Made by a program: the position numbers and the translations under genes. Below the pieces are notes generated by a model, which was not told the DNA's origin, made no database searches, and saw only the letters and a list, made by a program, of their open reading frames with translations. Shown in pieces: positions 12,708-25,670 of a DNA stretch of 64,000 nt (positions within the stretch are counted from its first letter, which is position 1; the number at the start of each line of letters is the position of its first letter). Source of the stretch: Rusavskia elegans (lineage: Eukaryota; Ascomycota; Lecanoromycetes; Teloschistales; Teloschistaceae); the NCBI GenBank assembly GCA_011316305.1, contig SAUG01000056.1, positions 1 to 64,000 of the forward strand, in the 5' to 3' direction.

Positions 12708-15658
12708 TAGATTGACCGTCGGGTCGGATTTCGAATCCGGGTTAAAAAAAATCGATCTAATTCGAATCGGTTCCGATTTTTCTAGATATTAAACTAAATC
12801 GAGTCGGATTATATTAAAATTTAATCTATTTTGATTCCGGATTGAATCCGAAAATCCGGTTTCGATCTATTTAAACTATTAGAATTTCTTTTTCTATATT
12901 ATAAAATCTATTTTCTTTTTAATAATATAATAATATTTTAAAGTAATATATCTATTTAGATTTACTATTTCTAAACAAAGATATCAAGTTAGATAATTTA
13001 ATATTTTTTTTATATTTTTATTATTTTCAGTTTTTATTTCTATTTTATTTTTATATTTTTTTATTTTTATTTTCGTTTTAATTAAATATAATATTTCCAT
13101 TTAAATTTAATTTATTTTTAAACTTAACATTATTTTATTTCGTAAAATACCTTTCTATCATTTAGTCTTTATTTAAACTGGCCGTCGAGTCGAGTTTTAA
13201 ATCCGGATTAGCTAACCCGACCCGATTCGAATCGGATTAAATTAAAGTCTAATCCGATCCGGCCGAATTTTAAATCCGATTTAACTAACCCGACTCGACC
13301 TAAAAAAACGGAAAGCTCTAGTATAAAAGTATTAAGCTAGTATAACCTTTATACGAATTTACTAAAAATAGTTTTTATTAATTAACTACGCTAGCTAGAA
13401 AGATTTTAATTTAAGGAAATATATTACCTAAATATATTACCTTTATTAAAATTCTGAAATAAAAATTTAATAAATATATAATTTAATTAGATCGAATCCG
13501 GATCGAATTACTAAATAATCCGATCCGAATTTAATCTATTAAAATTTAGGTCGGGTCCGAATCGGATTACTAAAATCAAGTCGGGTATCCGACGGTTCGA
13601 TAGAAATCCGATCCGAATCGGCCAGTCTATTTTTATTATTAACTTCGACGATATTATTAATATTTTCGTCTTTTTTTTATACGGAAACTCGATAACTATA
13701 TTAACTATATCACTATTATAGCTATCTCCTTTAATAAACTTCGATTGTTTTTATAGAAATTCTAATATTCTAGTAGTTTTAAATTTTTTAAAGCTTCTAT
13801 AATAGATTATTTATTATTTTATTAAATTAACGATTAAAGTTCTATATTTAGTTAGCTATAGTAAATTTAAAAAAAAAATTAGATAATTCTATTTATATTT
13901 AATATTTTATCCTAAAAAATTACTTTATCATATTTTTACTTTATTTAATCGATAAATATTACTTTTTCTATTTTTTTTTTGCGAGTTTTATTACGGAATT
14001 TGGTTTTATAATATAATATTATATATAAATAAAAATATAATATAATTTATATTATCCTATTCTATTATTATAAATTCTTTTACAAATTCTTTAATTTATC
14101 CTTTCGTTCTAGTATTTTATTTTAAAAGAATTTCTATGTCTAGATTTTTAGTTTTCTATATATCGATTTCTTTTAGTTTCTAAAAACGTTTATATATAAT
14201 AATATAATCTATACTTTATTTTTTATAGAATATATATTTAGATTCCGATTATATTCTATTGTTTATAATCGATTTAGATTTTATAGACAGTAATTTCAAT
14301 TTAGATATAGCGGGATACTAGAAAGGAATATAGTTAATAGAGTAAAATAATATAATTAATACTAGAATAATTTTAGATAAAATACTAGTTAAAAGTATAT
14401 AGAAATCTATAGTAGAATATATTGAAAATTAATAGAAATATATAGATTCTCTTATTTTAGCCGAAATCTAGCCGACGATTATATTAATCAATTAAATTAT
14501 CTTTCCGATCTTTTTTTATTTATTAATTAACTATATCTAAAAATTACTAATATACTATATATCGTATTATATTATTCGTTATATATTTGATTTTATTATA
14601 TAAATATAGTTATTATATATATATAATTGTTAAATATACTAATCATATTAGTTATATAATAAAATAATATTATATATTATATAACAGCGTCAAAAATTAT
14701 TTTAATATATAAAACTATTACTAAATCGATTTATAAAAATCTAAAAAAGGCTAGAAACAATAAAATCGAATTAAAAAAGGAAAATCCGCTAGTAGATTAG
14801 TAAATGTGATAGGTTAAAATAATATATCTTTAATAGTCTAATTAATAATATTTCGATAGAATTATAAATCGAAAGCTAATATTATAAACTATAGAATTTC
14901 CATTACTACTAGAATGTTTTCTATAATTTAATTCTAAAAGTACTATTTACAAGATTATATTATTAAATTTTAAAAGATATTATTATAAAAATCGTTAGTT
15001 CGGCCGGAATTATTAAAATATAAAATATAATATCAGCGGTTTTATATAATTCTATAGAATTATATATTATTATTAATCTAGTAAATAAATTTACTATTTT
15101 ATTATAAAACAATTTATTTACGACTGAATTTATATGGTTTAAATATTAATCTAATAGTAATTTATATCAAACGAGATATTATTTAAATAAAAGACTTTTA
15201 ATTTATTAAAAATCTAAAAAAAATTTGAAGGTATAGCTAGAAAATAATAAACTAATTAATAATCGAATTTTATATAATTAAAAGATTCGGAAAAGAAATA
15301 TATAGTCTAGAATTTTTTTAGAAGAAAATGATATAAATTACAGCAAATATACAAGCTAGTATTAAATAAAATATATTATCGCTTAATATTATCTAAATAA
15401 TTTTTTATAATGAAAATAAATAATATATTTAAAATAATAATTATCTATAAAAGCTATAGTATTCGACTATTTAATATAATTATTAATAAGATTAGATCTA
15501 GTTTTTATTAGTTTCTATTTTATAATCTAATCTAATCTTTAGTGCTAATTTTAGAAACCGACCTAAATCGTTTAACGGGTCGGATCGAACCGATTTACTA
15601 AAATTTAGATCGAGTTTTTAAAATACCGACAGAAATTTGTATCGAAGTAGTTAGTCTA
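12708..15658. mobile_element. Larger hAT-like element, degraded, with nested shorter relative
   Basis: The left end (tagattgaccgtcgggtcgg) and right end (gaagtagttagtcta) match the two ends of the intact-duplication element 50727..51220, so the 2.95 kb between them may be one longer relative. The interior (about 14570..15000) resembles the interior of 36692..39705. It contains the nested element 13174..13629. The flanking 8-mers do not match convincingly, and no transposase motif could be read, so unity of the element is an inference. Confidence 0.45.
13174..13629. mobile_element. hAT-type MITE with 8-bp duplication
   Basis: 456 bp from taaactggccgtcgag to cggccagtcta. Flanks tctttatt (13166..13173) and tttttatt (13630..13637) differ by one C/T transition. 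Non-coding, with GC-rich CCCGACCCG-like subterminal repeats at both ends and an AT-rich centre. Confidence 0.85.
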
Positions 15659-16897
15659 TTTTTTACTAATTTTATCTAATTTATTAATAAATTTATTCTT
15701 TTACTAAATAATATCTACTGTTTATTATTCGAACGTTTTTTTGTAAATATTAATAAATATATTAAAGACAAGAATTATACGATTATAGCTAGTAAAAAAA
15801 ATAAAAAATTGTATCGTTTTCTAAATTAGATTTGATTATAACCGTAATATTTCTCACGAATTGAAAATTACTGTTATCGAAATACTATATATATATATAA
15901 AATCAAAGTTTTATCAGCTAGATTATATATTTTATTGAAAATGATTATTAGTAGTTAGCTATTCAATATATTAAATATATTTTTTCAATCTATAGATTTT
16001 TTTGAAACTACGGTTATATCTATTTAACGCTATAATTGATTAAATTAACGCGAAAGTAATTTACTATCTAAATAATACTAATATCATTTAAAATTTTATA
16101 TTTATTTTTAAAAAAAAAAACAATTATAAATAAAGAAAATTATATTATAAATAAAAAAAAAATCTCTATAATACAAAGTAATATCTGCGAATAAAATAAA
16201 TCGAGTTTCTAAATTCGATATAATATTTCGTCCGGAAACTAGAAAATATAGATAGATAAAAGTCGTCGGTAAAATGAAATAAAAATGATAAAATAATATA
16301 TTTACTCTTTATCTATATAATTTTTCCAGATTTTTTAAAAATATTTACAAAGTTATTTCTATAGATTATATATAAAAGAAAAATTAATATAATCTTTTAC
16401 TACTATTTAGATATAGAATAATTTCGATATATATTTTCTCTATCATTAGCCAAATTTTTTCTAAATATATAAAGTAGAAAAGAGATTATAAATAGTAATT
16501 GGAATAATTTAATTTGAGTTATTTTGATTAAATGGAATATTATTAATTCCCGTATAGTAATTATAGAATCAAATTTCGTATTTATTAGTATTATATAGGC
16601 TTTTATCCTTCCACTATCGCTTTTATCCATACGTAGTATTTTAGTAAAAATATTAAAGTAAATATTTAATAGAAAATCTTTCTCTACTATTCAGAAAAGA
16701 AGGATTTTTTAGAAAATAATCGAATTCATGTTATAAATTTTACTATCGACAATAGAATATAGTTATTTACAAATAAAAGAATATTATTTTATAGTCTAAT
16801 AAATATTTAAATGTAAATATCTCGAGTAATATTCTAGATTAATTACTTATATCTATAGTATTTCTTTAACGATATTTATTATAAAGTTTACTATTTA
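15659..16897. other. AT-rich degraded DNA
   Basis: No identifiable element. A 75-codon open frame on the minus strand at 16403..16630 is Ile/Leu/Lys/Asn-rich, as expected by chance in AT-rich DNA, and is not called as a gene. Confidence 0.5.
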
Positions 16898-17318
16898 TAT
16901 ATGCGATTAATTATTCGGATTTTGATTTTAATCTTTTACGAATCTAACGTTAGAGGCGCTAATTCGATTAGATTACGTAATTATTTTAGTACCTAAATAT
17001 TTTACCGAAAACTCGAATTTAGGACTCCCGAAAAAGCTAGATTTGGACTAAAACCTAAGAGGAAACCGTAATCTATTTAACTTTAATTAACTTATTTACT
17101 CCGATCGATCGGGCTAGGTCGAGACGATCTACTATATAAGCCCTCTATATAAAAACTCTATATAAAAATCGACTAGGGTCGATAGAAAAAACTTAAGTAT
17201 TAGTTAGCTTTCGAGAAATTCGAACCCCCGACCCGTTAGATTAACTCCGCTAACTCCGAAAAGCGCTAGATCCGCTGGGCCTCCCGGTTACGCGGTATTG
17301 CCGCTGCGCTACCAGGCC
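16898..17318 (-). mobile_element. tRNA-derived SINE, copy 3
   Basis: 421 bp in reverse orientation; read on the minus strand it begins ggcctggtagcgcagcgg with the A box, then the B box gggttcgaatt. A perfect 15-bp direct repeat, aaagtttactattta, lies at 16883..16897 and 17319..17333. Body and (TA)-rich tail match the other copies. Confidence 0.9.
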
Positions 17319-18231
17319 AAAGTTTACTATTTACTATATTAATTATTTTAGATAATAGAATGTTTAAAATTACTAGTCGAATTAATAGCGGTTATATAAT
17401 ATTAAAAAATCGTTTTAAATTTTCTAAATCCGATTTCTAAATAAATAACAATTGGATTATTAGATTAGTTTATTATCAATTTAAATGACTATCGGATTAT
17501 TTTTAACGAAAGAACGAAAAATTAGAAATGTTATTATTATAGTATTCTTTTTTTATAGCTAGTATATATAATTACGCTCGATGTTTTAACGAGATTAATA
17601 ACTATTTCGAAATAGTTAAAAATAACAATAATCGATTTTTCGGCGAATAGTTAAAGTATTCCGACAAGTGATATACATTTTTATATAAATATAATATCGA
17701 CTGTTAAATATATAAATTAGAAAAAATCGTTACGATATTATTATAGACTATCTATCGCTATTAGCTAAATAGTTTATATAGATTTATCCGCGGAGCTATC
17801 TTTCGTATATCCGATAATAATAATGAAAACAGAGATAAAATTTCGGTTATTACGATCTATATTAGAATTATTAAACACCGAATTAAATTAAATAGAATAG
17901 AAAATTCTTCGGCGGTTATAAAATATTGAAAAACAATAGAAAATAGTATATAGAAAGAATGTTTCTTATTTAAACGTATTAAAACGAAATGAACGTAAAG
18001 AAAAGAAAAAAAGAAAAAAGTAAAAATAGAGATAGTAGAAATAAGAAAACGAAGATATTATATAATAGGTTTTTACTATCTATTACGCCGGCGACGGATC
18101 GGTATTTTAATTAACTTTCGCTTCTATCTCAACTTTTTTATTAATTTTAAAAATGAACGATATTAAAATAGATAGATTAAAAATACAATTTAAATTATTA
18201 TAAATAAACTCTAATAATTTCTGTAATTAAT
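17319..18231. other. AT-rich degraded DNA
   Basis: RIP-degraded spacer between a SINE and a solo LTR. No gene or classifiable repeat seen. Confidence 0.5.
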
Positions 18232-18698
18232 TGTTATGGGGCTGCCTGAGGGATCTGATATTTTCAAAGGTTGGTTGGTCTTATTAGTATATCTGTATAC
18301 GAAGGTAAAACGGGTAATTACTTCAGTGTAATATAAGAACAAGTTAGTTGGATTGCTAGAGCAGTATATAGCAATAACTAATAAATTAAATACAAGCTAT
18401 AAATGCGTCGAGTTCGGGATTTATATAGATAATAAGATCCTCTATTTCTTTAGGTCCTTTACTTACTAAGACAACTAAGATAACTTTCCTTAGTTCTCTT
18501 ATCTACTAAAATAACTGAGAAAACTTTCTTTAGTTTCTTTATCTACTAAGATAACTGAGATAACTTTCCTCAGTTCCCTTATTTACTGAAACAACTAAGA
18601 TGACTTAGTATTGATATCTTGCCGAGGCGTAATGGAGAATCCAGTGTTATACTGAGCACTACCGCGTTCCCAAAAGCACGCCGTCTGTGCTCATAACA
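18232..18698. repeat. Solo LTR of the Gypsy-1 family, weakly mutated
   Basis: 467 bp with perfect 7-bp inverted ends (tgttatg..cataaca) and an exact 5-bp duplication, ttaat, at 18227..18231 and 18699..18703. Homologous to the two LTRs of the element 40013..47693 but much less AT-shifted, so probably the youngest member. It contains about four tandem copies of a roughly 42-bp unit (xxCTTTAxTTACTAAAATAAC type) at 18449..18610. Confidence 0.88.
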
Positions 18699-18703
18699 TT
18701 AAT

Positions 18704-19300
18704 CTTTAATTATATCTATATAGATATTAGAATAGTTCTTTTTTGTTTAGATTATTTACATCTAAAATTTTCTTTTTATTCGATAATAATATCTTCGATA
18801 ATCTTTTATCTTCCGATTCTATATCAGATATAAAATATCTTTAACTTCTATATTTACTTTTTCTATTACGATTATTATTTCTATAGTAATTTCTTTTTCT
18901 ATAATTTCTTTTCTATCTTTTTTTACCGTAGTCTAGTCGACTATCTATTTTTATAATATTATCTATAGTAGAAACAGTATACTAAAAAAATATCGTAGAA
19001 AAATAGAAAAAAAAGACGGAAAAATGGATCGAACGTATAAAAATTAAAAAGATAAAGAAAGAGCGAAAGAAAAATAATTCGAAACTCTATATTAGATATA
19101 CTATAAACAAATTTTATTTAGAAAGATCTAGAAAAAGTTTTAGAAAGTATTTTAATAAATAGAATAAATATTAGACGTAGAATAATGAAATTAATAGATG
19201 TTCTATCGATAAATATATAACGTATTTTATATATAGAAATAAATAACGTAATTTATATATAGAAATATATATCGATTTATAGAAAGAAGAAAACCGATAG
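18704..19300. other. AT-rich degraded DNA
   Basis: No readable gene or known repeat between the solo LTR and the LTR of the next retroelement. Confidence 0.5.
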
Positions 19301-19708
19301 TATTATTACGTCCATGATTCTATAGAAGTATTTACGTTTATTAATTAGATAAATGGACTAATAGCTCGGTGTAGTTAGAACCGCTAGAGCTATAAGGCCG
19401 CCTCTATTTAAAAAATCGACCCTATTAGATATTTCGACTCTTTGATTATAAATATCGCTTTATATAATCTAGTAGATAACTTTATCTATTAGTCGTTAGT
19501 ATAAATATCAAATATTGTACCTATTCTTTTTTTATAATTATTTCTATAATAAAGACGTTTTATAATATTATTATTTTACTTTTACGGCTAGATAGAATTA
19601 GTTATAACAAATTATACTAGGACTTTTTTACTATTTAGTAGCTCGGATTACGCCTATAGCTATAGCTAGACTCGAGCGTAACGCCTTCTAATATATAAAA
19701 ATATTATA
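19301..19708 (+). repeat. Gypsy-3 left LTR
   Basis: Aligns along its length with 24725..25670 once the inserted TIR element there is removed; shared landmarks include ttacgtccatgattctatag and agctcggattacg. Ends are inferred from where the two copies diverge. Confidence 0.7.
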
Positions 19709-19954
19709 CTTTAATAATTTCGGAAAATAGATAAAAATCGAATATTTATCTATCTATCGATATTTAGATAACCCGCGGAAGCGTTAGTAAATTTAAAAAC
19801 TACTAATAATAATATATTAAAAAATTATATAAAGAAATTTAATATCTCTTTAATTAGAAAAACGAAACTTTATTTTATAGAAGCTATTAATAAAATAGAA
19901 TTTACCAAAATTTAAATCTAAGCTAGATTTTTTTAAATATAAAATAATAGATAT

Positions 19955-20917
19955 TTAGTTAATTTGTTTTGGTTTTAATATTCGGTAAACCAGTGGTTCG
20001 GTAAGCAAATTAACCGTTAGTATATCAATATTAAATATACGGTAACAGAATTTATATTCTAGTTTAATTAATATAAATTACAGTTTTTTCTGTAGAATTT
20101 CAATATAAGTTTACTTAGTAATATAATATATCTTTCTATCGATAATTTAATATCGAAATTTTTATAGATAAATATATCTTATAATTAATATTCCCTTTTC
20201 GTTTACTAGTTATAAAATCTTTTTGTAAATATTATAATTTACTAATATCTCTTACGTATATATATATTCTCGTAATAGCTATACTATTATTAAATTATAT
20301 AATAGTACCTTTCCATATCCGTAATAACTATATCTACTTTTAAAGACGTCGACTATCTCGTTATAACTAGAGTAATCTATTTTAATTTCGATAAAAATCT
20401 TCTTTTTATCGCCTTTAAAACGCGCTATCCGATCTCTCTACCGCCTTTTAATCTAATCGACCGGATAAAACTTCTGGCTATAATAGCTAGTATACTAGCT
20501 AGCGACCCTATAGCTAGCGACCGTCTTAAAACTATATAGGCTAAAGAGTATCTTAATAGCTTAGCGGAACGTTTAGATACCGGTTGTATAATAAATATAG
20601 ACGAGGCTATAACTATCTATAATTACTTCGTATTATAGTAGGTAGATATATCGGAAATATTAGATATTTATAGTTGTTTATAACGTTAAAGAAGGATTGG
20701 ATATCTAATATTTAAATATAGTAGAGAATTCGTAATCGCGAATAGAAAAAGAAATAAATAGAAGTAATTAACTGCGCTATAAATCTTGTCTGACGAATAT
20801 ACCTTTAGTTGTAAAGATTTCTTTATACGTAAATATAATATTCGTTACCGTATATAACGCTAATAATATATATAAAAATTTAATACAATTCTAGATAAAA
20901 GTCTTCCAAGAAGAAAG
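19955..20917 (+). mobile_element. R retroposon copy 5, nested in Gypsy-3
   Basis: 963 bp, forward orientation, flanked by a perfect 10-bp duplication, taatagatat, at 19945..19954 and 20918..20927. Landmarks of the family (aaccagtggttcggtaagc; aactgcgctataaatcttg) are present. ORF broken by stops. Confidence 0.85.
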
Positions 20918-22511
20918 TAATAGATATAAAAAGAAGACTATTTTTAATATTACAAAAATATAAAAGGAAGCAGATCTAAATATTTTCTAGCTTATAAAAT
21001 AGAATCTAAAAATCGAATAAATATCGATATAAATAAAAATAGAAAACTATCTATTTAGGATATCTAAAAGATTAACCGAAATAAAAAAAAATTATAATAT
21101 TTTTATACGAAAATAGTAGATTAAAAGAATTAGTAGCTATAGATAAAATTCTATAACTTTTAAAAAAATACCGAGACGTATTAAAGAAATCGAAAAGAAA
21201 ATTACCGTTACCGATATAAATTTATAATAACTCTAAAAATATTATTATATATTTTGAAAAATTAAAAGCTAGACTAATCTATAGACTAAATAATAAATAG
21301 TAGAAAGTAATAAAATAATATATTAATTATAACTTTTAACGAAGATATATACGCTATTCTAGATTTCAAAATAGAATAACCGATTATATTTATATTAAAA
21401 AAAATAGTAACTTTCGATTTTATATCGATTTCCGAAAATTTAATATAATAATATAAAAAAAAAAATTTTTTTCCTTTTCCTCGCGAATTTAAAAAATAGA
21501 ATAAAAGAAACTAAATAGTTTAAAAAGTTTAATCTAAAGGATACTTTTTATCTTTTAAAATTAAAGTAAAAAATAAATAGAAAATAGTTTCAAAAATAAA
21601 ATATAGACAATTCGAATATCTAGTAATTTTTGAAGGATTAAAAAACATTTTTATAATTTTACAGCGTATTATAAATATAATAATATATAACTAATTCGAT
21701 ATTTCCGTCATAGTATATTTAGACGATATATTTATATTTTTAGAAACGAAAAAAATATAAATAGTATATATTTATTATACTATAAATGTTATAAAAATAT
21801 AACTTTGAAATAAAAAAGAAATTAGAATTTTTAATAAAAGAAATAATATTTCTAACTTTTATAATTGAATTAAAAAATATTAAAATAGAAATATATAAAT
21901 GAAAAATGATTAGTAAATAGTCTATATCAAAAAATATTAAAGATATATAGAACTTTTTTAAACTTATTAGATTCTACTAAAATATAATAAAATGATACGC
22001 GAAAAAAACTATTTTTTTAATAGATTATTTTAGTAGATAAAAGTCGAAAATAAAGCTTTTAAAAAACTAAAGTAGGATTTTATAAATAAAATACTTTAAA
22101 AAATTTTAACCCGGACGAATAAATAATACTATAGATAAGTATTTTAAATAGAAATCTAGAGTTATATATAAGATATAAAGGTAAACCTTTAAAATATTAT
22201 TTAGAAAAGTAAATTTAAATAGAAGTTAAATTTATAATAATAGATAGATAAATATTGGTAATTGAAATAATTTTAATATAATAAAAAGTTTATATAATAA
22301 GAATATTAAAGAAAATAATAGTTTATATCGATTATAGAAATCTTTTATTATATCTAATAGATATAGAATTTAATTTAAATTACTAAAATAGACTATAAAA
22401 AAAACTACTATAATTTCGAAATAAAATATACTAAAGATATAGATAATATCGTTATAGATAATTTTAGTCGAAAAGTAGATTATAAAATAGTAGAAAAAAC
22501 GAATAAACTTC

Positions 22512-23438
22512 TAGATTGGTCGTTTCGAGTCGGGTTTCCGTCGAACCGTCGGGTATCCGACTCGATTTTAGTAATCCGATCTGGATTCGACCCGAGTTTT
22601 AGCAGGTCGAATCCGGGTCGAGTTATTCAATAATTAGACTGGCTACTTCGGGTCGGGTTCCTATCGAATTATCAAAAACCCGACTCGATTTTAGTAGATC
22701 GAACCGATTCGACTTGCTAAACGATCGAATTCGGGTTAAACCCGGGTACCCGATAGAAACCCGCTATACTTTTTTAAATACTAAAATAGTATATATATAC
22801 TAAGATATAATTATTTAAATAATAATATACTTATATAATATATTTGATTCTACTAGAATCTTTATAGCTAGCGTAGTTAATTAATTAAAATTATTTTTAA
22901 TAAATCGATATAATATTTATACTAAAATTATATTTTTATACTAGAGGATAATATTTTAGTAGGTCCGGGTCGGGTCGGATTAGATTATAACATTTAACCC
23001 GGATTCGAATCGGGTTAAATTATAGAATCTTTTAATCCGATTTAGATCGAGTCGAGTTAACTAACTCGGATTCGAAATCCGACCCGACAGCCAGTCTATT
23101 AATAATCGGACCCGGATTTAATTCGACTTTAAAATATATTTAATATTATATATTTTTAATAGTTAAATAAAAGTAATATATTTAGATATTATATTTCCTC
23201 GAACTAGAATCTTGCTAGATAATATAGTTAATTAATTAGAATTTTTTTAGTAAATTTATATAAAAGTTATACTAGTTTTATACTTTTATACTAGAATTTA
23301 GTAATTTTAGCGGGTCGGTTTAGATTATAATTTAGGATTTAAAATCCGATCGGATCGGATTATAATTTAGTTTAATCCGATTCGGATCGGGTCGGATTAG
23401 TTAACCCGGATTTAAAATCCGACCCGACAACCAGTCTA
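22512..23438. mobile_element. hAT-type MITE, outer copy, split by a second one
   Basis: Outer element with flanks taaacttc (22504..22511) and tagacttc (23439..23446), one G/A transition apart. It is divided at 22634 by the complete element 22635..23098. Joining the halves gives the same order as the element 35805..36153 read in reverse. Inserted in Gypsy-3. Confidence 0.85.
22635..23098. mobile_element. hAT-type MITE nested in another hAT MITE
   Basis: 464 bp from tagactggctacttcg to gacagccagtcta, with 8-bp flanks tcaataat (22627..22634) and ttaataat (23099..23106), one C/T transition apart. Same subfamily as 8263..9156. Confidence 0.88.
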
Positions 23439-24724
23439 TAGACTTCTACTAAAAAGAAATAGAGAAAGTCTAAAAAAAGCGAAGGCTTTAGAAAAAATTA
23501 ATAATATTAAGGATAAATATATAACTTTAGAATAGCGAAATATTAAAAAATTATAAAAATATTAAAATAAATCTAAAATAGAATAAATTTAAAGATTTTT
23601 AAAAAATATATAAAAGAATATATAAAAACGAATCTAGAGTATATAATATAAGAAATAAATAGATAAAAACTAATTAGTAAATTATAACTAATTTAGATAT
23701 CGGAATAACGATTTTAGTAGATTATAATAGATTTTATAACGGGGTTTCCGGAATCTATCGACCCGACGATTTAAATTTTCTATAATATATTGATAATAAT
23801 AACAATAGATAGATTTAAAGAATATAAAATTTATATTATATAAAATAATAATACCGATAAAATAGTTAGTATTTCTATTACTAAAAACGGTATTCTATAA
23901 AAATAGAATTTTAGAACAGATTAAATCCGATAAAGTTAAACTATTTGTTTTAAACTTTATAAAAGATTTAACCTGGATAGTTAAAATTTAATAGATAATT
24001 TTAATATTAATTTATCCTTCAATAGACGGCTAGATAGAAAGAAAAAACTAGATAATAAAAGCTTATTTAAAAATCTACTATTCGGAAAAATAAATTAGAT
24101 TAAATTTCTCGCGATAGTATAAATAATAACAAATTTATTATATAATAAAGAGATCTAGACTATACCGAACGATTTATTATATAGTAAAATTCTAAGATAA
24201 ATGATAGTAGCAGAGTTTAAAAACCCTGCTATTTAAATATTTATAAATAAAATAAAAAGAAATAGGATAAAGTTAAAGTAAAAATTTAAAAAAGAAAAGA
24301 AAAAATTAAAGAAAAATTAGATGAATTAAGAAAATACTATAATATTAAAAATGATAATAAAATACTTTTATTAATAAAAAAACTAATAGATAGAAAATTA
24401 AAAGAAATATATATAGAAGCCTTCGAAATAGAAAATATTAAGAAAACTATAATTTTTTGGTAATTTCCGGCTATAGAAATTTTTCCGAAATTCTATATAG
24501 ATTTCTTTGAAAAAGTACTAGAATATATACTACTCGCGAAAGGCTAATACTATTAAAAAAAAGAATATAAAATCGAACGTATAATTAACGAAAGGAAAAA
24601 AACTAATAAGTTTTTAATTAAATAGAGGAGACTTCTAGAAAAAGAAAATATATCAAAATTAAGAAAATATTTTAAAAGCGCCTAGAAAGCTTTTCAAAAA
24701 TTTAGAAAAATATTATAGAAAAGG

Positions 24725-25670
24725 TTATATTACGTCTATAATTCTATAAAAGTACTTACGTTTATTAATTAAATTAACGGACTTATAGTTCGATCTAGTT
24801 AAAATAACTAAAGCTATAGAATTAACTTTAATTAATAGATCGGTTCTATTGGATATATCGGCCTTTTTATTATATATATCGCTCTTTATAGTCTAGTAGA
24901 TAGCTTTTCTTATTAGTTATTAATATAATTACATCAAAGTTTTCGAAAAGTGACCTTGAGGGTCTTATAATTTTGGTAGAGGTCCTACGGGCTCCAACGG
25001 CGCCCGAGAGCCTCGGGCGTTCGAGAAACTATTAGAAGCGTTCAGGGCGCCTCGGGTTCCCTAGAGTTTCTAAACGGCTAATAATATTAGCCGTTGTCGA
25101 AAATAAAAGTTTTTATAAAGCTACGCTAGTAGCGTCTACTCGCTAATAGTATATAGAACGAACGATTAACGTTAACTAAATCGAGATTTAAAAAAACCTA
25201 CGAAATCGAGGACTTTTATACGTATAAAATCTAGCGCTATTACTAGCGCGTATATTATACAGTCTATATAGTAACCGAGTTAATAATCGCTAAATCTTTT
25301 ATATAGTATATATATGTACTATTAACGCAGCCCTAGAGGTTCAAAGAACTATTAGAGAAGCCCGAGGCGCTCTGGGCTCTCAGAATCTTCCACTAGAAGC
25401 CCGAGGCTCCTCCGAGCTACGTCAACAATCTCGGGCCCTCCAGGGCCGAAATTCGAAAACTCTGATGTATTAAATACTACTTTTATTCTTTTTTTATAAT
25501 TAATTCCGTAATAAAGATATTTTATAATATTATAATCTTCTTTTTATAGCTGTACGAGACTAGTTATAATAATTTATACTAGAACTTTTTTACTATTTAA
25601 TAGCTCGGGCTACGTCTACGATTGTTGCTAGATACGAACGTAACGTCTTTTGATATACAAGGACATTATA
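24725..25670 (+). repeat. Gypsy-3 right LTR with inserted TIR element
   Basis: LTR sequence 24725..24929 and 25470..25670, interrupted by the 540-bp element 24930..25469. Preceded by the polypurine run at about 24717..24724. Confidence 0.7.
24930..25469. mobile_element. Short TIR element (TACATCA ends), little mutated
   Basis: 540 bp with 18-bp terminal inverted repeats differing at one base: tacatcaaagttttcgaa at the left, and the complement of ttcgaaaactctgatgta at the right. GC-rich subterminal blocks (about 24960..25080 and 25330..25460) share gcctcggg and gggcgcctc motifs. Comparison with the uninterrupted left LTR near 19490 supports insertion at TA with a TA duplication, suggesting a Tc1/mariner-type MITE. 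No coding sequence. Its GC content is far above its host LTR, so it probably arrived late. Only one copy lies in the window. Confidence 0.8.

Larger units (their letters stand above)
19301..25670 (+). mobile_element. Gypsy-type LTR retrotransposon (Gypsy-3), dead and multiply interrupted
   Basis: Two related LTRs of about 405 bp (19301..19708, and 24725..25670 with an insert) flank an interior in plus orientation. A reverse-transcriptase core is legible at 21707..21739 as VIVYLDDIFIF, keeping the catalytic DD at 21722..21727. An integrase-like stretch lies near 24000..24200. A purine tract, agaaaagg, ends just before the right LTR. Nested inside are an R element (19955..20917), two hAT elements (22512..23438 and 22635..23098) and a TIR element in the right LTR. 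After removing these only about 3.9 kb remains, so much of gag has been lost. LTR ends are approximate and no 5-bp duplication was confirmed. Confidence 0.75.

Noticed and set aside
12708..15658. Autonomous hAT transposon with transposase
   Set aside because: Termini fit, but no transposase motif can be read and the flanking 8-mers do not match; kept only as a tentative larger element.
16403..16630. 75-codon open frame on the minus strand
   Set aside because: Composition (Ile, Leu, Lys, Asn, Phe) is that of chance translation of AT-rich DNA, and there is no domain or splice context.
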